Below are positions 1-5,880 of a DNA stretch of 5,903 nucleotides, one piece after another; the first letter of the stretch is position 1, and the number at the start of each line of letters is the position of its first letter. The DNA lies in the NCBI GenBank assembly GCA_934444895.1, contig CAKSDA010000093.1, positions 1-5,903 on the forward strand, written 5' to 3'. Below the pieces are notes generated by a model. It saw only the letters and a list, made by a program, of their open reading frames with translations. It did not search any database and was not told the origin of the DNA. The position numbers were made by a program, and so were the translations under genes. The DNA is from an uncultured Eubacteriales bacterium (GTDB lineage Bacteria > Bacillota > Clostridia > Oscillospirales > Acutalibacteraceae).

Positions 1-1370
1 CCTCCATATAACCAGGGTTTGCGCAGGAATTTGAAACGGGAGATACCTCTTAACATTGTGCGTGAGCAATAAACACCCATTATCATGTTGAAAATAACGC
101 CTATAAGAAGTGTATAACCGAAGGAGTAAATTGAACCTGTAACCGATGAACCGAAGAACTGCATAATAGGTGAGAAGATTTTACCCATTAAAGTATCTGC
201 GGTACCGAAGGTTCCCATCATAACGGCGGATACTATGAACACGGTAACATTTCCGTCTAAAACGGCATTGAAACTGTTATCAAAACCGGCTTCAATCGCT
301 CCGTCAATGGTTTTGCCTTTTGCAAATTCTTCGCGTATACGCTCTGATGCGATAACATTAGCGTCAACACCCATACCGATTGAAAGAATGATACCGGCAA
401 TACCGGGAATCGTAAGTGTAACGCCGTTGGCTCCGCTGAAAAATCCGGAAGAGCAGGCTATCATACCCGTAACCTGACCTAAAAGAGCAATTGATGTAAT
501 TACTCCCGGAAGCCTGAACATAACAATCATTACAATACATATTACTATAAATGCTACTATTCCGGCTATTGTCATAACATGAAGCGCCTGTGAACCGAGT
601 GTAGGACTGATAATCTGAAGTTTTGAATCATCAACCGTGAGGGCAAACGGAAGGGAACCTGCGTTTATTTTGTTTGCCAGTGCGTTTGAAGATTCCGATG
701 TGAAATCCGAACCCTTGATGATTGCTTCACCGTTTGTTATTGTTTCGTTAACAGTAGGGGCGGAAATCTGTGTATCGTCCATCCAAATTGAAATAACCTG
801 ATTATGAAGACGGGCGGTTGCGTTTGCAAATTTTGTGGTGCCTGATTTGGTAAGCTTTAGCTGAACCACATAGCCGTCTTGCTGTGTGTAACCGGCCTTT
901 GCATAGTCAATGTCCTCAGCACCCTGAAGGATTACCTTATCTGAAGTATCTCCTTCGCAGAATTTTAAAACTGCCGTTTCGCCGAGTTCCTTAACTGCAA
1001 CAGTCGGATCAAAGTCTTTTTCACCGGACTGCCACGGAAACCTTACAATAACCTGTTTATTCTTTGAGTCGGTGCGAACTTCACTTTCCGTAATTCCCTG
1101 ACTTAATAAACGAGTTTCGATGATTTCTTTTGCGGAAGCCATATCGCTGTCGCTTATCTTGTCGGTTTCAATGTTCGGCATGAAAATTGCTTCAACACCG
1201 CCGCTTATATCGATACCCCAGCGGATATCTTTTGCACCTTTAACATAAACGGTTTTTTTATCGCCGTAATAATTGCTTATTCCGAAAAAGGAAACATATG
1301 TAGCGGCGAAAATCAGTATTGCAACTATAAAGAATGCCGATTTACGGGTACCTTTTCTTTTGTGTTTCAT
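1..1370 (-). CDS. secD: Protein translocase subunit SecD (or SecD half of a SecDF fusion), 3' end outside window
   Basis: Reading leftward from ATG at 1370 gives an open frame of 456 codons that leaves the window. SecD assists SecYEG in the cytoplasmic membrane, using the proton gradient to pull exported proteins across late in translocation. Visible: a basic N-terminus and membrane segment (about residues 12-30); the first conserved SecD motif, RWGIDISGG at 50-58 (family form LGLDLRGG); a large outside domain (about 40-260); then five more membrane segments (about 263-285, 289-309, 318-338, 369-387, 412-434). The hallmark GMGVDANVIASERIREE is at 332-348; its Asp336 matches the Asp needed for proton transfer in known SecD/SecDF proteins. 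All six SecD segments are present, so either the protein ends just beyond the edge or SecF is fused after it; the window cannot decide. ATG 1370 is preferred over in-frame ATG 1385 because GGGGGA lies 7 bases before it, while 1385 has no ribosome site. Confidence 0.95.
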   Translation of the reverse strand, partial: MKHKRKGTRKSAFFIVAILIFAATYVSFFGISNYYGDKKTVYVKGAKDIRWGIDISGGVEAIFMPNIETDKISDSDMASAKEIIETRLLSQGITESEVRTDSKNKQVIVRFPWQSGEKDFDPTVAVKELGETAVLKFCEGDTSDKVILQGAEDIDYAKAGYTQQDGYVVQLKLTKSGTTKFANATARLHNQVISIWMDDTQISAPTVNETITNGEAIIKGSDFTSESSNALANKINAGSLPFALTVDDSKLQIISPTLGSQALHVMTIAGIVAFIVICIVMIVMFRLPGVITSIALLGQVTGMIACSSGFFSGANGVTLTIPGIAGIILSIGMGVDANVIASERIREEFAKGKTIDGAIEAGFDNSFNAVLDGNVTVFIVSAVMMGTFGTADTLMGKIFSPIMQFFGSSVTGSIYSFGYTLLIGVIFNMIMGVYCSRTMLRGISRFKFLRKPWLYG

Positions 1371-1377
1371 AGGCGAA

Positions 1378-1383
1378 TCCCCC
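1378..1383 (-). promoter_or_regulatory. Ribosome binding site that decides the secD start
   Basis: On the minus strand GGGGGA stands 7 bases before ATG at 1370, a good position for pairing with 16S rRNA (one G:U pair needed). It lies just inside the frame that would begin at the alternative ATG 1385. That upstream ATG has no purine-rich site before it, so initiation at 1370 is favoured. Confidence 0.6.
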
Positions 1384-1396
1384 ATAACAATAATTA

Positions 1397-1423
1397 AGGC
1401 TGCGGCTAAAAAAACAACAGCCT
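1397..1423 (-). other. Inverted repeat in the secD leader
   Basis: AGGCTG and CAGCCT form a 6-base-pair stem around a 15-base loop in the predicted secD leader RNA. The first arm can instead pair with an AGCC inside the loop (GGCT/AGCC), so two mutually exclusive foldings exist. The run of seven U is in the loop, not after the stem, so this is not an intrinsic terminator. A role in regulating translation or mRNA stability is only a guess. Confidence 0.3.
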
Positions 1424-1433
1424 AACAAAACTA

Positions 1434-1462
1434 ATTATATATTTTTTTGTATAAAATGTCAA
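1434..1462 (-). promoter_or_regulatory. Consensus sigma-A promoter of secD
   Basis: On the minus strand the sequence has TTGACA (1457-1462), a 17-base spacer, and TATAAT (1434-1439), an exact match to the vegetative sigma-A consensus with optimal spacing. Transcription is expected to begin near 1427, giving a leader of about 57 bases before the secD ATG at 1370. It lies 3' of the aminotransferase gene, so secD does not depend on read-through from that gene. This fits strong, constitutive expression of an export component. Confidence 0.85.
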
Positions 1463-1501
1463 TTGAATTAGGATAAATTATTACAAACTGTGCGTTTTTA
1501 C

Positions 1502-2776
1502 TTACTTATTTAACAATTTTTCAAGCACGGCATATTTAGCCGATATGCAGAGAAGCTCAGAGGCAAGAGCTAATTCACTGTCGGACGGATATGAAGGCGC
1601 AATTCTTATATTAACATCTTCAACATCGTTTTTATAAGGATATGCGGCTCCGGCACCTGTTAATTTAAGCCCTGCTTCCTTGCAAAGCAGATTGGTTCTC
1701 GCAGCGGTATGAGGCATTAATGTAAGGCTTATAAAATATCCGCCTTTTGGATATGTCCATTCAGCAATGCCAAGAGAGCCGAGTTCTTTTTCCAGTGTTT
1801 TAATAACAATTTCAAACTTAGGACGCAAAATATCAGCATGTTTTTTCATATGATTTTTAATATCGTCCAAAGAACCGAAAATTCTTGCATGTCTTAGCTG
1901 ATTAAGCTTGTCCGGACCTATTGTCTGAATAGACATTCTTTTCTTTATGAGTTTAATGTCGTCCGGGCCTGCAGCCTGAGCTGCAACTCCGGCGCCGGGG
2001 AAGGTAACTTTTGATGTTGATGCAAAAGATATAACAAGATTTTCATTACCGGCCTTTTTACATTCATCATAGATGTTTAAAAGCGTGCAATCGTCTTCAT
2101 ATAGTGAATGTATAGCATATGCATTATCCCAAAATATTCTGAAATCCTCTGCAGCGGGTTTTAAATTTGCCAAACGCCTAACCGTATCATCAGAATAAAC
2201 AATTCCCTCAGGATTTGAATATTTGGGAACGCACCAGATTCCTTTTACGGTCGGATCCTTAACATACTCTTCAACCGCATCCATATCCGGGCCGTTAGGA
2301 GTATTTTTTACTGATATCATTTCTATTCCGAAATATTCGCAAATGGAGAAGTGACGGTCGTACCCGGGACAGGGACATAAAAACTTAACCTTTCCCTGAT
2401 AAGCCCATCCGGGTTTGCCTGCAAAACCGTGGGTCATTGCCTGGGCAACGGTATCAAACATCATATTAAGAGAAGAGTTTCCCCCTACAATTACAGAAGA
2501 ACTATCAACTCCCAATATTTCACCGAAAAGACGCTTAAGCTCGTCAAGTCCGTCCAAACCGCCGTAGTTTCTGCAATCTATGCCCGTTTCATTTTTATAT
2601 CCGGTTTTATGGTTAACAACATTAAAAATTTCATCGCTGATATCCATTTGTTCCGGACCTGGTTTTCCCCTGGACATATCAAGAGAAATATTTTTTTCTT
2701 TAAATGAATTGTAACGCGCTTTTACGATTTCAAACTCGCGTTCCAATTCCGGTTTGCTTAAAGAATCATAATACAT
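1502..2776 (-). CDS. PLP-dependent aminotransferase, MocR-like/class Ic aspartate aminotransferase family
   Basis: A complete 424-residue protein of the fold-type I aminotransferase family that includes Corynebacterium glutamicum AspT (Pfam Aminotran_MocR-type), whose members are also about 420-430 residues. Such enzymes move the amino group between aspartate (or a similar amino acid) and 2-oxoglutarate in the cytoplasm. Visible motifs in order: LDMSRGKPGP (32-41), NYGGLDGLDEL (70-80), the cofactor phosphate loop GGNSSLNMM (98-106), KFLCPCPGYDRHF (131-143), KGIWCVPKYSNPEG (178-191) with Asn188, DNAYAIH (217-223) with Asp218 for the PLP ring nitrogen and Tyr220, FASTSKVTFPGAG (251-263) with Lys256 as the Schiff-base lysine, and NIRIAPSYP (389-397) with Arg391 for the substrate carboxylate. 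All key residues are intact. GGAGG (2788-2792) lies 11 bases before ATG 2776, slightly far. It lacks the DNA-binding domain of true MocR regulators. Aspartate specificity is inferred from family, not proven. Confidence 0.92.
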   Translation of the reverse strand: MYYDSLSKPELEREFEIVKARYNSFKEKNISLDMSRGKPGPEQMDISDEIFNVVNHKTGYKNETGIDCRNYGGLDGLDELKRLFGEILGVDSSSVIVGGNSSLNMMFDTVAQAMTHGFAGKPGWAYQGKVKFLCPCPGYDRHFSICEYFGIEMISVKNTPNGPDMDAVEEYVKDPTVKGIWCVPKYSNPEGIVYSDDTVRRLANLKPAAEDFRIFWDNAYAIHSLYEDDCTLLNIYDECKKAGNENLVISFASTSKVTFPGAGVAAQAAGPDDIKLIKKRMSIQTIGPDKLNQLRHARIFGSLDDIKNHMKKHADILRPKFEIVIKTLEKELGSLGIAEWTYPKGGYFISLTLMPHTAARTNLLCKEAGLKLTGAGAAYPYKNDVEDVNIRIAPSYPSDSELALASELLCISAKYAVLEKLLNK

Positions 2777-2832
2777 TTAAATAAGAGCCTCCAATTATAA
2801 TCAAGCAAAATAATTAAAAAACGCCGAGAATA

Positions 2833-2861
2833 ATTATACCTTAATTTGCCTTTTTTTTCAA
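2833..2861 (-). promoter_or_regulatory. Sigma-A promoter of the aminotransferase gene, overlapping the end of ylbJ
   Basis: On the minus strand TTGAAA (2856-2861), a 17-base spacer and TATAAT (2833-2838) make a near-consensus vegetative promoter. The -35 lies within the last codons of ylbJ and the -10 just past its stop. The start of transcription would be near 2826, leaving a leader of about 50 bases with GGAGG before ATG 2776. This suggests the aminotransferase is transcribed on its own, although read-through from ylbJ is possible because I see no strong terminator between them. Confidence 0.75.
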
Positions 2862-4007
2862 GGTGATTTTATACTTTTTAAGATAAATGACAAAAACAAC
2901 TGCCATGGCAAACAACAAAACCGAGGGTATAGACAAAGGGAATCCGGTAAATACAGGTTTTATATGATTGCTTATTACCGGTTTGTTTCTGGTACCGAAA
3001 AAAAGCATAAGGTAGGATAATGCCGAAGAGACAAGAGCATGAACGGCGCGAAAACATAAAAGTCTTATAATTGACGGATTTAGGTTTTGAGATGAGGATT
3101 TTACCTGACATAGCACCGACAAACCTCCGAAGGAAATTATAAATGCAATAATAGGAACCGAAAAACCTGCTTCATGTGCTTTCGCCGCTCCCAGGGTTAT
3201 TTCAAAAGCTGAGACAATCAATGCAAAGACGCTTTTATCCTGCACAAAGCCTTTGATAATCTCTATTATCGAGGAAAAAAACACAACAAAAGCGCATATG
3301 TTAATCAGTATGTATGCGGAGTCTTCTATGCTTTCGACAAACGCGTTTTCGGCACTTTTATTTTTCATATTTTGTGTGTATGATTTTTCGGATATGTTTT
3401 TTGCCTCGCATTTTGATACAACCGAGATGTTTTTTCGGAATTTGGATTTATGACAAAATATATTCCATCTGAAATTTAAAAGCGACAGTATTAATCCGGC
3501 CAAGAAATTGCTTAGAAACAGTATTGTTCCGACAAATCGATCATTAAGAATTCCGTTCCCTATTGCAGCTATATAAAATGAAGGGGAGGCATTTATTCCG
3601 AAGTCTATTATTTTAAGGGCGGTTTTTCTGTCGGTTTCTCCGCTTAAATACAGATTGTCCGCAAGTTTTGCTCCTACGGGAAATCCTCCGATATAGGAAA
3701 TTAAAAAGGCTGCAAAAACATTTCCGTCTACGCCGAAAACTTTTTTTGTAAATCTGCTTATTCTAAACCCTAAAATAGACATGGCTCCGCTTTTTTGAAA
3801 GAAAAGAACAAGAGCTGTAAAAGAAAAAAGCGAGGGAATAACAACAGATGAACAAAGCTTAATTCCGCTTATTGCCCCTGTTGCAGAAGCCGGACCTTCG
3901 CAAAGCAGAAGTATTCCGAAAAATATTGTAATAACGGCAGGAATACTTGTTTTTCGATTTTTAATTTCCGGTTTTCGGTTTTTCTTTTCGGTACTGTAAA
4001 ATTGCAT
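2841..4007 (-). CDS. ylbJ: Sporulation integral membrane protein, YlbJ family
   Basis: A complete 388-residue, highly hydrophobic protein resembling YlbJ (B. subtilis YlbJ is about 400 residues), a member of the nucleoside-recognition/Gate membrane family. In B. subtilis ylbJ is sigma-E controlled and contributes to spore formation in the mother cell; its transported substrate, if any, is unknown. Visible: a basic cytosolic N-terminus (1-20), then about ten membrane segments (roughly 22-37, 45-70, 95-113, 139-153, 157-177, 230-252, 258-275, 283-300, 312-337, 358-376). Family motifs are SYIGGFPVGAKL (104-115), FEITLGAAKA (268-277) and SFGGLSVLCQV (292-302). The two halves are joined by a hydrophilic Lys/Asn/Ser-rich loop (about 181-228). 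ATG 4007 is preceded by AGGGA (4016-4020) at 8 bases, a moderate ribosome site. It is divergent from yqfCD, which supports a sporulation role. Family assignment is firm; the sporulation role is by analogy. Confidence 0.85.
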   Translation of the reverse strand: MQFYSTEKKNRKPEIKNRKTSIPAVITIFFGILLLCEGPASATGAISGIKLCSSVVIPSLFSFTALVLFFQKSGAMSILGFRISRFTKKVFGVDGNVFAAFLISYIGGFPVGAKLADNLYLSGETDRKTALKIIDFGINASPSFYIAAIGNGILNDRFVGTILFLSNFLAGLILSLLNFRWNIFCHKSKFRKNISVVSKCEAKNISEKSYTQNMKNKSAENAFVESIEDSAYILINICAFVVFFSSIIEIIKGFVQDKSVFALIVSAFEITLGAAKAHEAGFSVPIIAFIISFGGLSVLCQVKSSSQNLNPSIIRLLCFRAVHALVSSALSYLMLFFGTRNKPVISNHIKPVFTGFPLSIPSVLLFAMAVVFVIYLKKYKITLKKKAN

Positions 4008-4026
4008 AAATTTCGTCCCTTATAAG

Positions 4027-4042
4027 TATTATTTAAATAGTA
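4027..4042. repeat. Imperfect 16-base palindrome in the divergent control region
   Basis: TATTATTTAAATAGTA is centred on TTT/AAA, with seven of eight arm positions complementary. It overlaps the candidate -10 of ylbJ, where a repressor site would be effective. It is entirely A/T apart from one base, so it may be a chance product of composition. No second copy is seen near yqfC. Confidence 0.25.
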
Positions 4043-4065
4043 TAGGTTATTAAAATAAATAGTTT
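4039..4065 (-). promoter_or_regulatory. Candidate (weak) promoter of ylbJ, possibly sigma-E type
   Basis: On the minus strand AACTATT (4059-4065), 13 bases and TATACTAT (4038-4045) match the sigma-E pattern KMATATT-N13/14-CATACANT at 5 of 7 and 6 of 8 positions. Read as a sigma-A promoter, the -10 TATACT is good but no acceptable -35 exists at 16-18 bases, which slightly favours the sporulation reading. In such A+T-rich DNA a match of this quality can arise by chance. Confidence 0.3.
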
Positions 4066-4084
4066 ATAGCCCGTTAATATATCT

Positions 4085-4111
4085 GCATATCCTAATGGCA
4101 GATTATAATCT
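4085..4111 (+). promoter_or_regulatory. Candidate promoter of yqfC-yqfD
   Basis: A TATAAT hexamer (4104-4109) lies about 50 bases before the yqfC ATG. GCATATC (4085-4091) upstream matches the sigma-E -35 consensus at 6 of 7 positions, but the spacer is 12, one short of the usual 13-14, and the -10 matches only partly. For sigma-A, no good -35 is present at 17 bases. It is the best promoter candidate for the pair but cannot be assigned to a sigma factor by eye. Confidence 0.35.
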
Positions 4112-4160
4112 TAACTGTTTAAATGTCTGTATTAATAATTATTATAAAGGCGGTATAACA

Positions 4161-4457
4161 ATGTCTAAAAAAATACGGCTTGGCAGAAAGTCCACCAAAA
4201 AAAAGATAAATTATTTTTTTAAAACGGTTGACCTCGATGAGAATATAATTCAAAACAATTCTCAGATTATTTTGTACGGAAACACTCAGGCGGTAATAGA
4301 CGGGTGTTACGGCATAATTGAATATTCTGACAGTCTTGTGAAAATAAATATCGGAAACAAGGTCTTGGCTTTTTCCGGAGTGGATTTTAATATATCCGAC
4401 TATACATGCTCTTCCATAACGGTTAGGGGAAATATTTTAAATATAAGTTTCGAATAA
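4161..4457 (+). CDS. yqfC: Sporulation protein YqfC (YabP/YqfC family)
   Basis: A 98-residue protein of the YabP/YqfC family. In B. subtilis yqfC lies directly before yqfD and both are mother-cell (sigma-E) genes; the biochemical role of YqfC is unknown. Visible: a basic N-terminus (1-15, rich in Lys and Arg), then the small beta-rich domain typical of the family: SQIILYGNTQAVIDG (34-48), GIIEYSDSLVKINIG (51-65), LAFSGVDFNI (69-78) and ITVRGNILNISFE (86-98), matching the family pattern of an 'I.L.G...xIEx..GI.xY' strand series and a final 'G.I..I.F'. No signal peptide or membrane segment is seen. The start at 4161 is chosen because AAAGGCGG (4146-4153) stands 7 bases before it. An upstream in-frame ATG at 4095 would add 22 unrelated residues, has no ribosome site and overlaps the candidate promoter. 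It is followed after 75 bases by yqfD. Confidence 0.88.
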   Translation: MSKKIRLGRKSTKKKINYFFKTVDLDENIIQNNSQIILYGNTQAVIDGCYGIIEYSDSLVKINIGNKVLAFSGVDFNISDYTCSSITVRGNILNISFE

Positions 4458-4518
4458 TTAAAAAAGGTATTTTTTTAAAAATAATCCGACTAAAAGACTT
4501 AAATAATTCTGCCGGTTT

Positions 4519-4524
4519 GGAGGT
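4519..4524 (+). promoter_or_regulatory. Strong ribosome binding site that sets a TTG start for yqfD
   Basis: GGAGGT is a near-perfect anti-16S match 8 bases before TTG at 4533. The next in-frame ATG falls at codon 82, after the conserved N-terminal region, so the TTG start is the only reasonable choice. Confidence 0.85.
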
Positions 4525-4532
4525 AAAACAAG

Positions 4533-5708
4533 TTGCTTTTATTTATATACAGATATATTATCGGATATCTTTATGTCAAAGTGAATTCAAAAAATCCTGA
4601 AAAATTACTTAACTTGTGCAACGCAAAAAGCGTAGGTATATGGGGAGTAAAGTTATATAAATCCGAGTTGTATTTTAAAATAGGAATAAAATCCTTTAAA
4701 AAGCTCAGGATTTACAAGCGAAATGCAAGCGGAAAAGTACATATTACCAAAAAAGTAGGAATACCGTTCTTTTTGATGAAAAATAAATACCGTTACGGTA
4801 TTATAGTGGGAGCGGTTTTGTTTTTTATTATACTTAAGTTTATGTCTGGGTTTGTATGGAACATTTGTATAAGCGGAAACGAAACGGTAAAAAACGAAGT
4901 GATAATTGAGGCACTTGAAAAAATCGGAATAAAAGAGGGAACCAAAATCAGCAAAATTCACCCGGGTGATAAGCGCAACGAACTTTTGCTTGAGTGTGAT
5001 AAACTTTCGTGGGCCGCAATAAATATTGAAGGCTCGAAACTTACGGTTGATGTTTCCGAAAAAAAGCCCGGAATAGTATCCGATACCACACCGTCTAATC
5101 TTATAGCTTCGTGCGACGGGGTAATAAAAAAGGTGGAAACTATAAGCGGCTCTTCTGAAGTTAAGGTGGGAGAAGCGGTTAAAAAGGGAGATTTGCTGGT
5201 TTCCGGTCTTGTGGAATACAGCGATATGACTTCATCATTTGTAAGGGCACGCGGTAAAATTATTGCTGAAGTTACCGGCGAATTTTCGTATGAACAGCCT
5301 TTAAAGGTGGTTGAAAACAGAAAGACAGGAACCGTAATAAAGCATAATGTGCTTGATTTATATGGTATAAAAATACCGCTTTTTTTAGGAAAGGTTAATA
5401 AGCCTTGCATAGGCGAATGTATTAACAGATCTCCTTCAAACGGAAAACCGTATGTACCGATAAATATAATTAAAGGCAGATTCAGTTTGACATCTGCCGA
5501 AAACATTGTTTTGTCGCGTGATGAAGCCGAAAAAAGAGCAAAGAAGGGTATTGATAATTTAATAGAAAAAGAGTTTGAATCCTCTGAAATAATTTCCAGA
5601 AATGACAGCGTTAAGGTGCTTGGCGACCGGGTGATAATAAAGTCGGAAGTTAAGGGAAAAAAGAATATAGCAAGCGAAGAAAAAATAATGGTTGATACTA
5701 GAAATTAG
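4533..5708 (+). CDS. yqfD: Sporulation protein YqfD, TTG start
   Basis: A complete 391-residue protein of the YqfD family, close to the usual length of about 400. In B. subtilis YqfD is a mother-cell sporulation protein needed for efficient spore formation, and its molecular role is not settled. Visible: a cytosolic N-terminal domain (1-86) with the family sequence NPEKLLNLCNAKSVGIWGVK (21-40) and KVGIPFF (74-80); one membrane segment (about 88-109); a POTRA/FtsQ-like beta-alpha domain (about 110-178: ISGNETVKNEVIIEALEKIG, then LSWAAINIEGSKLTVDVSEKKP); a lipoyl/hairpin-like beta domain (about 189-249, with GVIKKV...VKVGEAVKKGDLLVSG at 196-225), a fold also seen in membrane-fusion proteins; and a charged helical C-terminal region (about 328-391). 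The layout fits a single-pass protein with most of its mass outside the cytosol or between spore membranes. It follows yqfC in the same direction, probably as one transcript. In B. subtilis phoH comes next; no such gene begins before 5903. Confidence 0.92.
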   Translation: MLLFIYRYIIGYLYVKVNSKNPEKLLNLCNAKSVGIWGVKLYKSELYFKIGIKSFKKLRIYKRNASGKVHITKKVGIPFFLMKNKYRYGIIVGAVLFFIILKFMSGFVWNICISGNETVKNEVIIEALEKIGIKEGTKISKIHPGDKRNELLLECDKLSWAAINIEGSKLTVDVSEKKPGIVSDTTPSNLIASCDGVIKKVETISGSSEVKVGEAVKKGDLLVSGLVEYSDMTSSFVRARGKIIAEVTGEFSYEQPLKVVENRKTGTVIKHNVLDLYGIKIPLFLGKVNKPCIGECINRSPSNGKPYVPINIIKGRFSLTSAENIVLSRDEAEKRAKKGIDNLIEKEFESSEIISRNDSVKVLGDRVIIKSEVKGKKNIASEEKIMVDTRN

Positions 5709-5743
5709 GGCTTTGATGTGTTATACTGAAAATGTTATTATAC

Positions 5744-5880
5744 CTAGGCAAACAGTGATAAGCCGAACCTGCCCAAAATAGCAATCTTTAGGCATTTTTT
5801 GGCTTGTCGTATTTGCAAGGCGTCAGCCTCCGCACCCAAAACTGCCTTAAATTTCATCCGTTTTGGGTCGAAGATTTTTT
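5744..5880. other. Structured noncoding element after yqfD (paired hairpins; RNA, terminator or dispersed repeat)
   Basis: No convincing gene lies in 5709-5903, but two strong inverted repeats do. The first pairs GATAAGCC (5757-5764) with GGCTTGTC (5801-5808): 8 pairs if + strand RNA with one G:U, extendable by two more G:U pairs. The second is a perfect 9-base-pair stem, ACCCAAAAC (5834-5842) with GTTTTGGGT (5860-5868), around a 17-base loop and followed after 6 bases by six T (5875-5880). Both segments follow the plan CCCAAAA, about 18-20 bases, then TTTT(T/G)GG, as if related. G:U pairs favour a + strand RNA. It could end the yqfCD transcript, be a small RNA, or be one copy of an interspersed repeat. 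The region is visibly less A+T-rich than the flanking intergenic DNA. Which of these is true cannot be told here. Confidence 0.45.

Noticed and set aside
235..477. Rightward 80-codon open frame opposite secD.
   Set aside because: It lies wholly on the opposite strand of the strongly conserved SecD membrane domain, has no ribosome site and a composition expected for an antisense shadow.
2777..2840. Possible terminator between ylbJ and the aminotransferase (TAATTA repeats around CGGCGTTTTTT).
   Set aside because: The arms are short, A/T-only and do not place a G+C stem directly before the T-run.
4095..4160. In-frame upstream ATG that would extend YqfC by 22 residues.
   Set aside because: No Shine-Dalgarno sequence precedes it, the extra residues do not resemble the family, and it overlaps the candidate promoter; ATG 4161 has a good ribosome site.
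4458..4478. A/T-only inverted repeat (TTAAAAAA / TTTTTTAA around GGTAT) right after the yqfC stop, resembling a terminator.
   Set aside because: The 8-bp stem is all A:U and would be very unstable, and yqfD follows in the same direction with its own ribosome site and no separate promoter. At most it could weaken read-through.
4958..5506. Leftward 182-codon open frame opposite yqfD.
   Set aside because: Antisense to conserved YqfD domains, no ribosome site and no recognisable domain; a shadow of the real gene.
5709..5760. TATAAT on the minus strand near 5735-5741 as a promoter directed into yqfD antisense.
   Set aside because: No acceptable -35 hexamer lies 16-18 bases upstream, and no gene would be served.
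5744..5857. A 37-codon open frame on the minus strand (MKFKAVLGAEADALQ...) ending at TAG 5744-5746.
   Set aside because: It runs through both hairpin regions, has no ribosome binding site before the ATG at 5857 and shows no domain. It is more likely a chance frame inside a structured or repeated element, of the kind often annotated as a spurious hypothetical protein.
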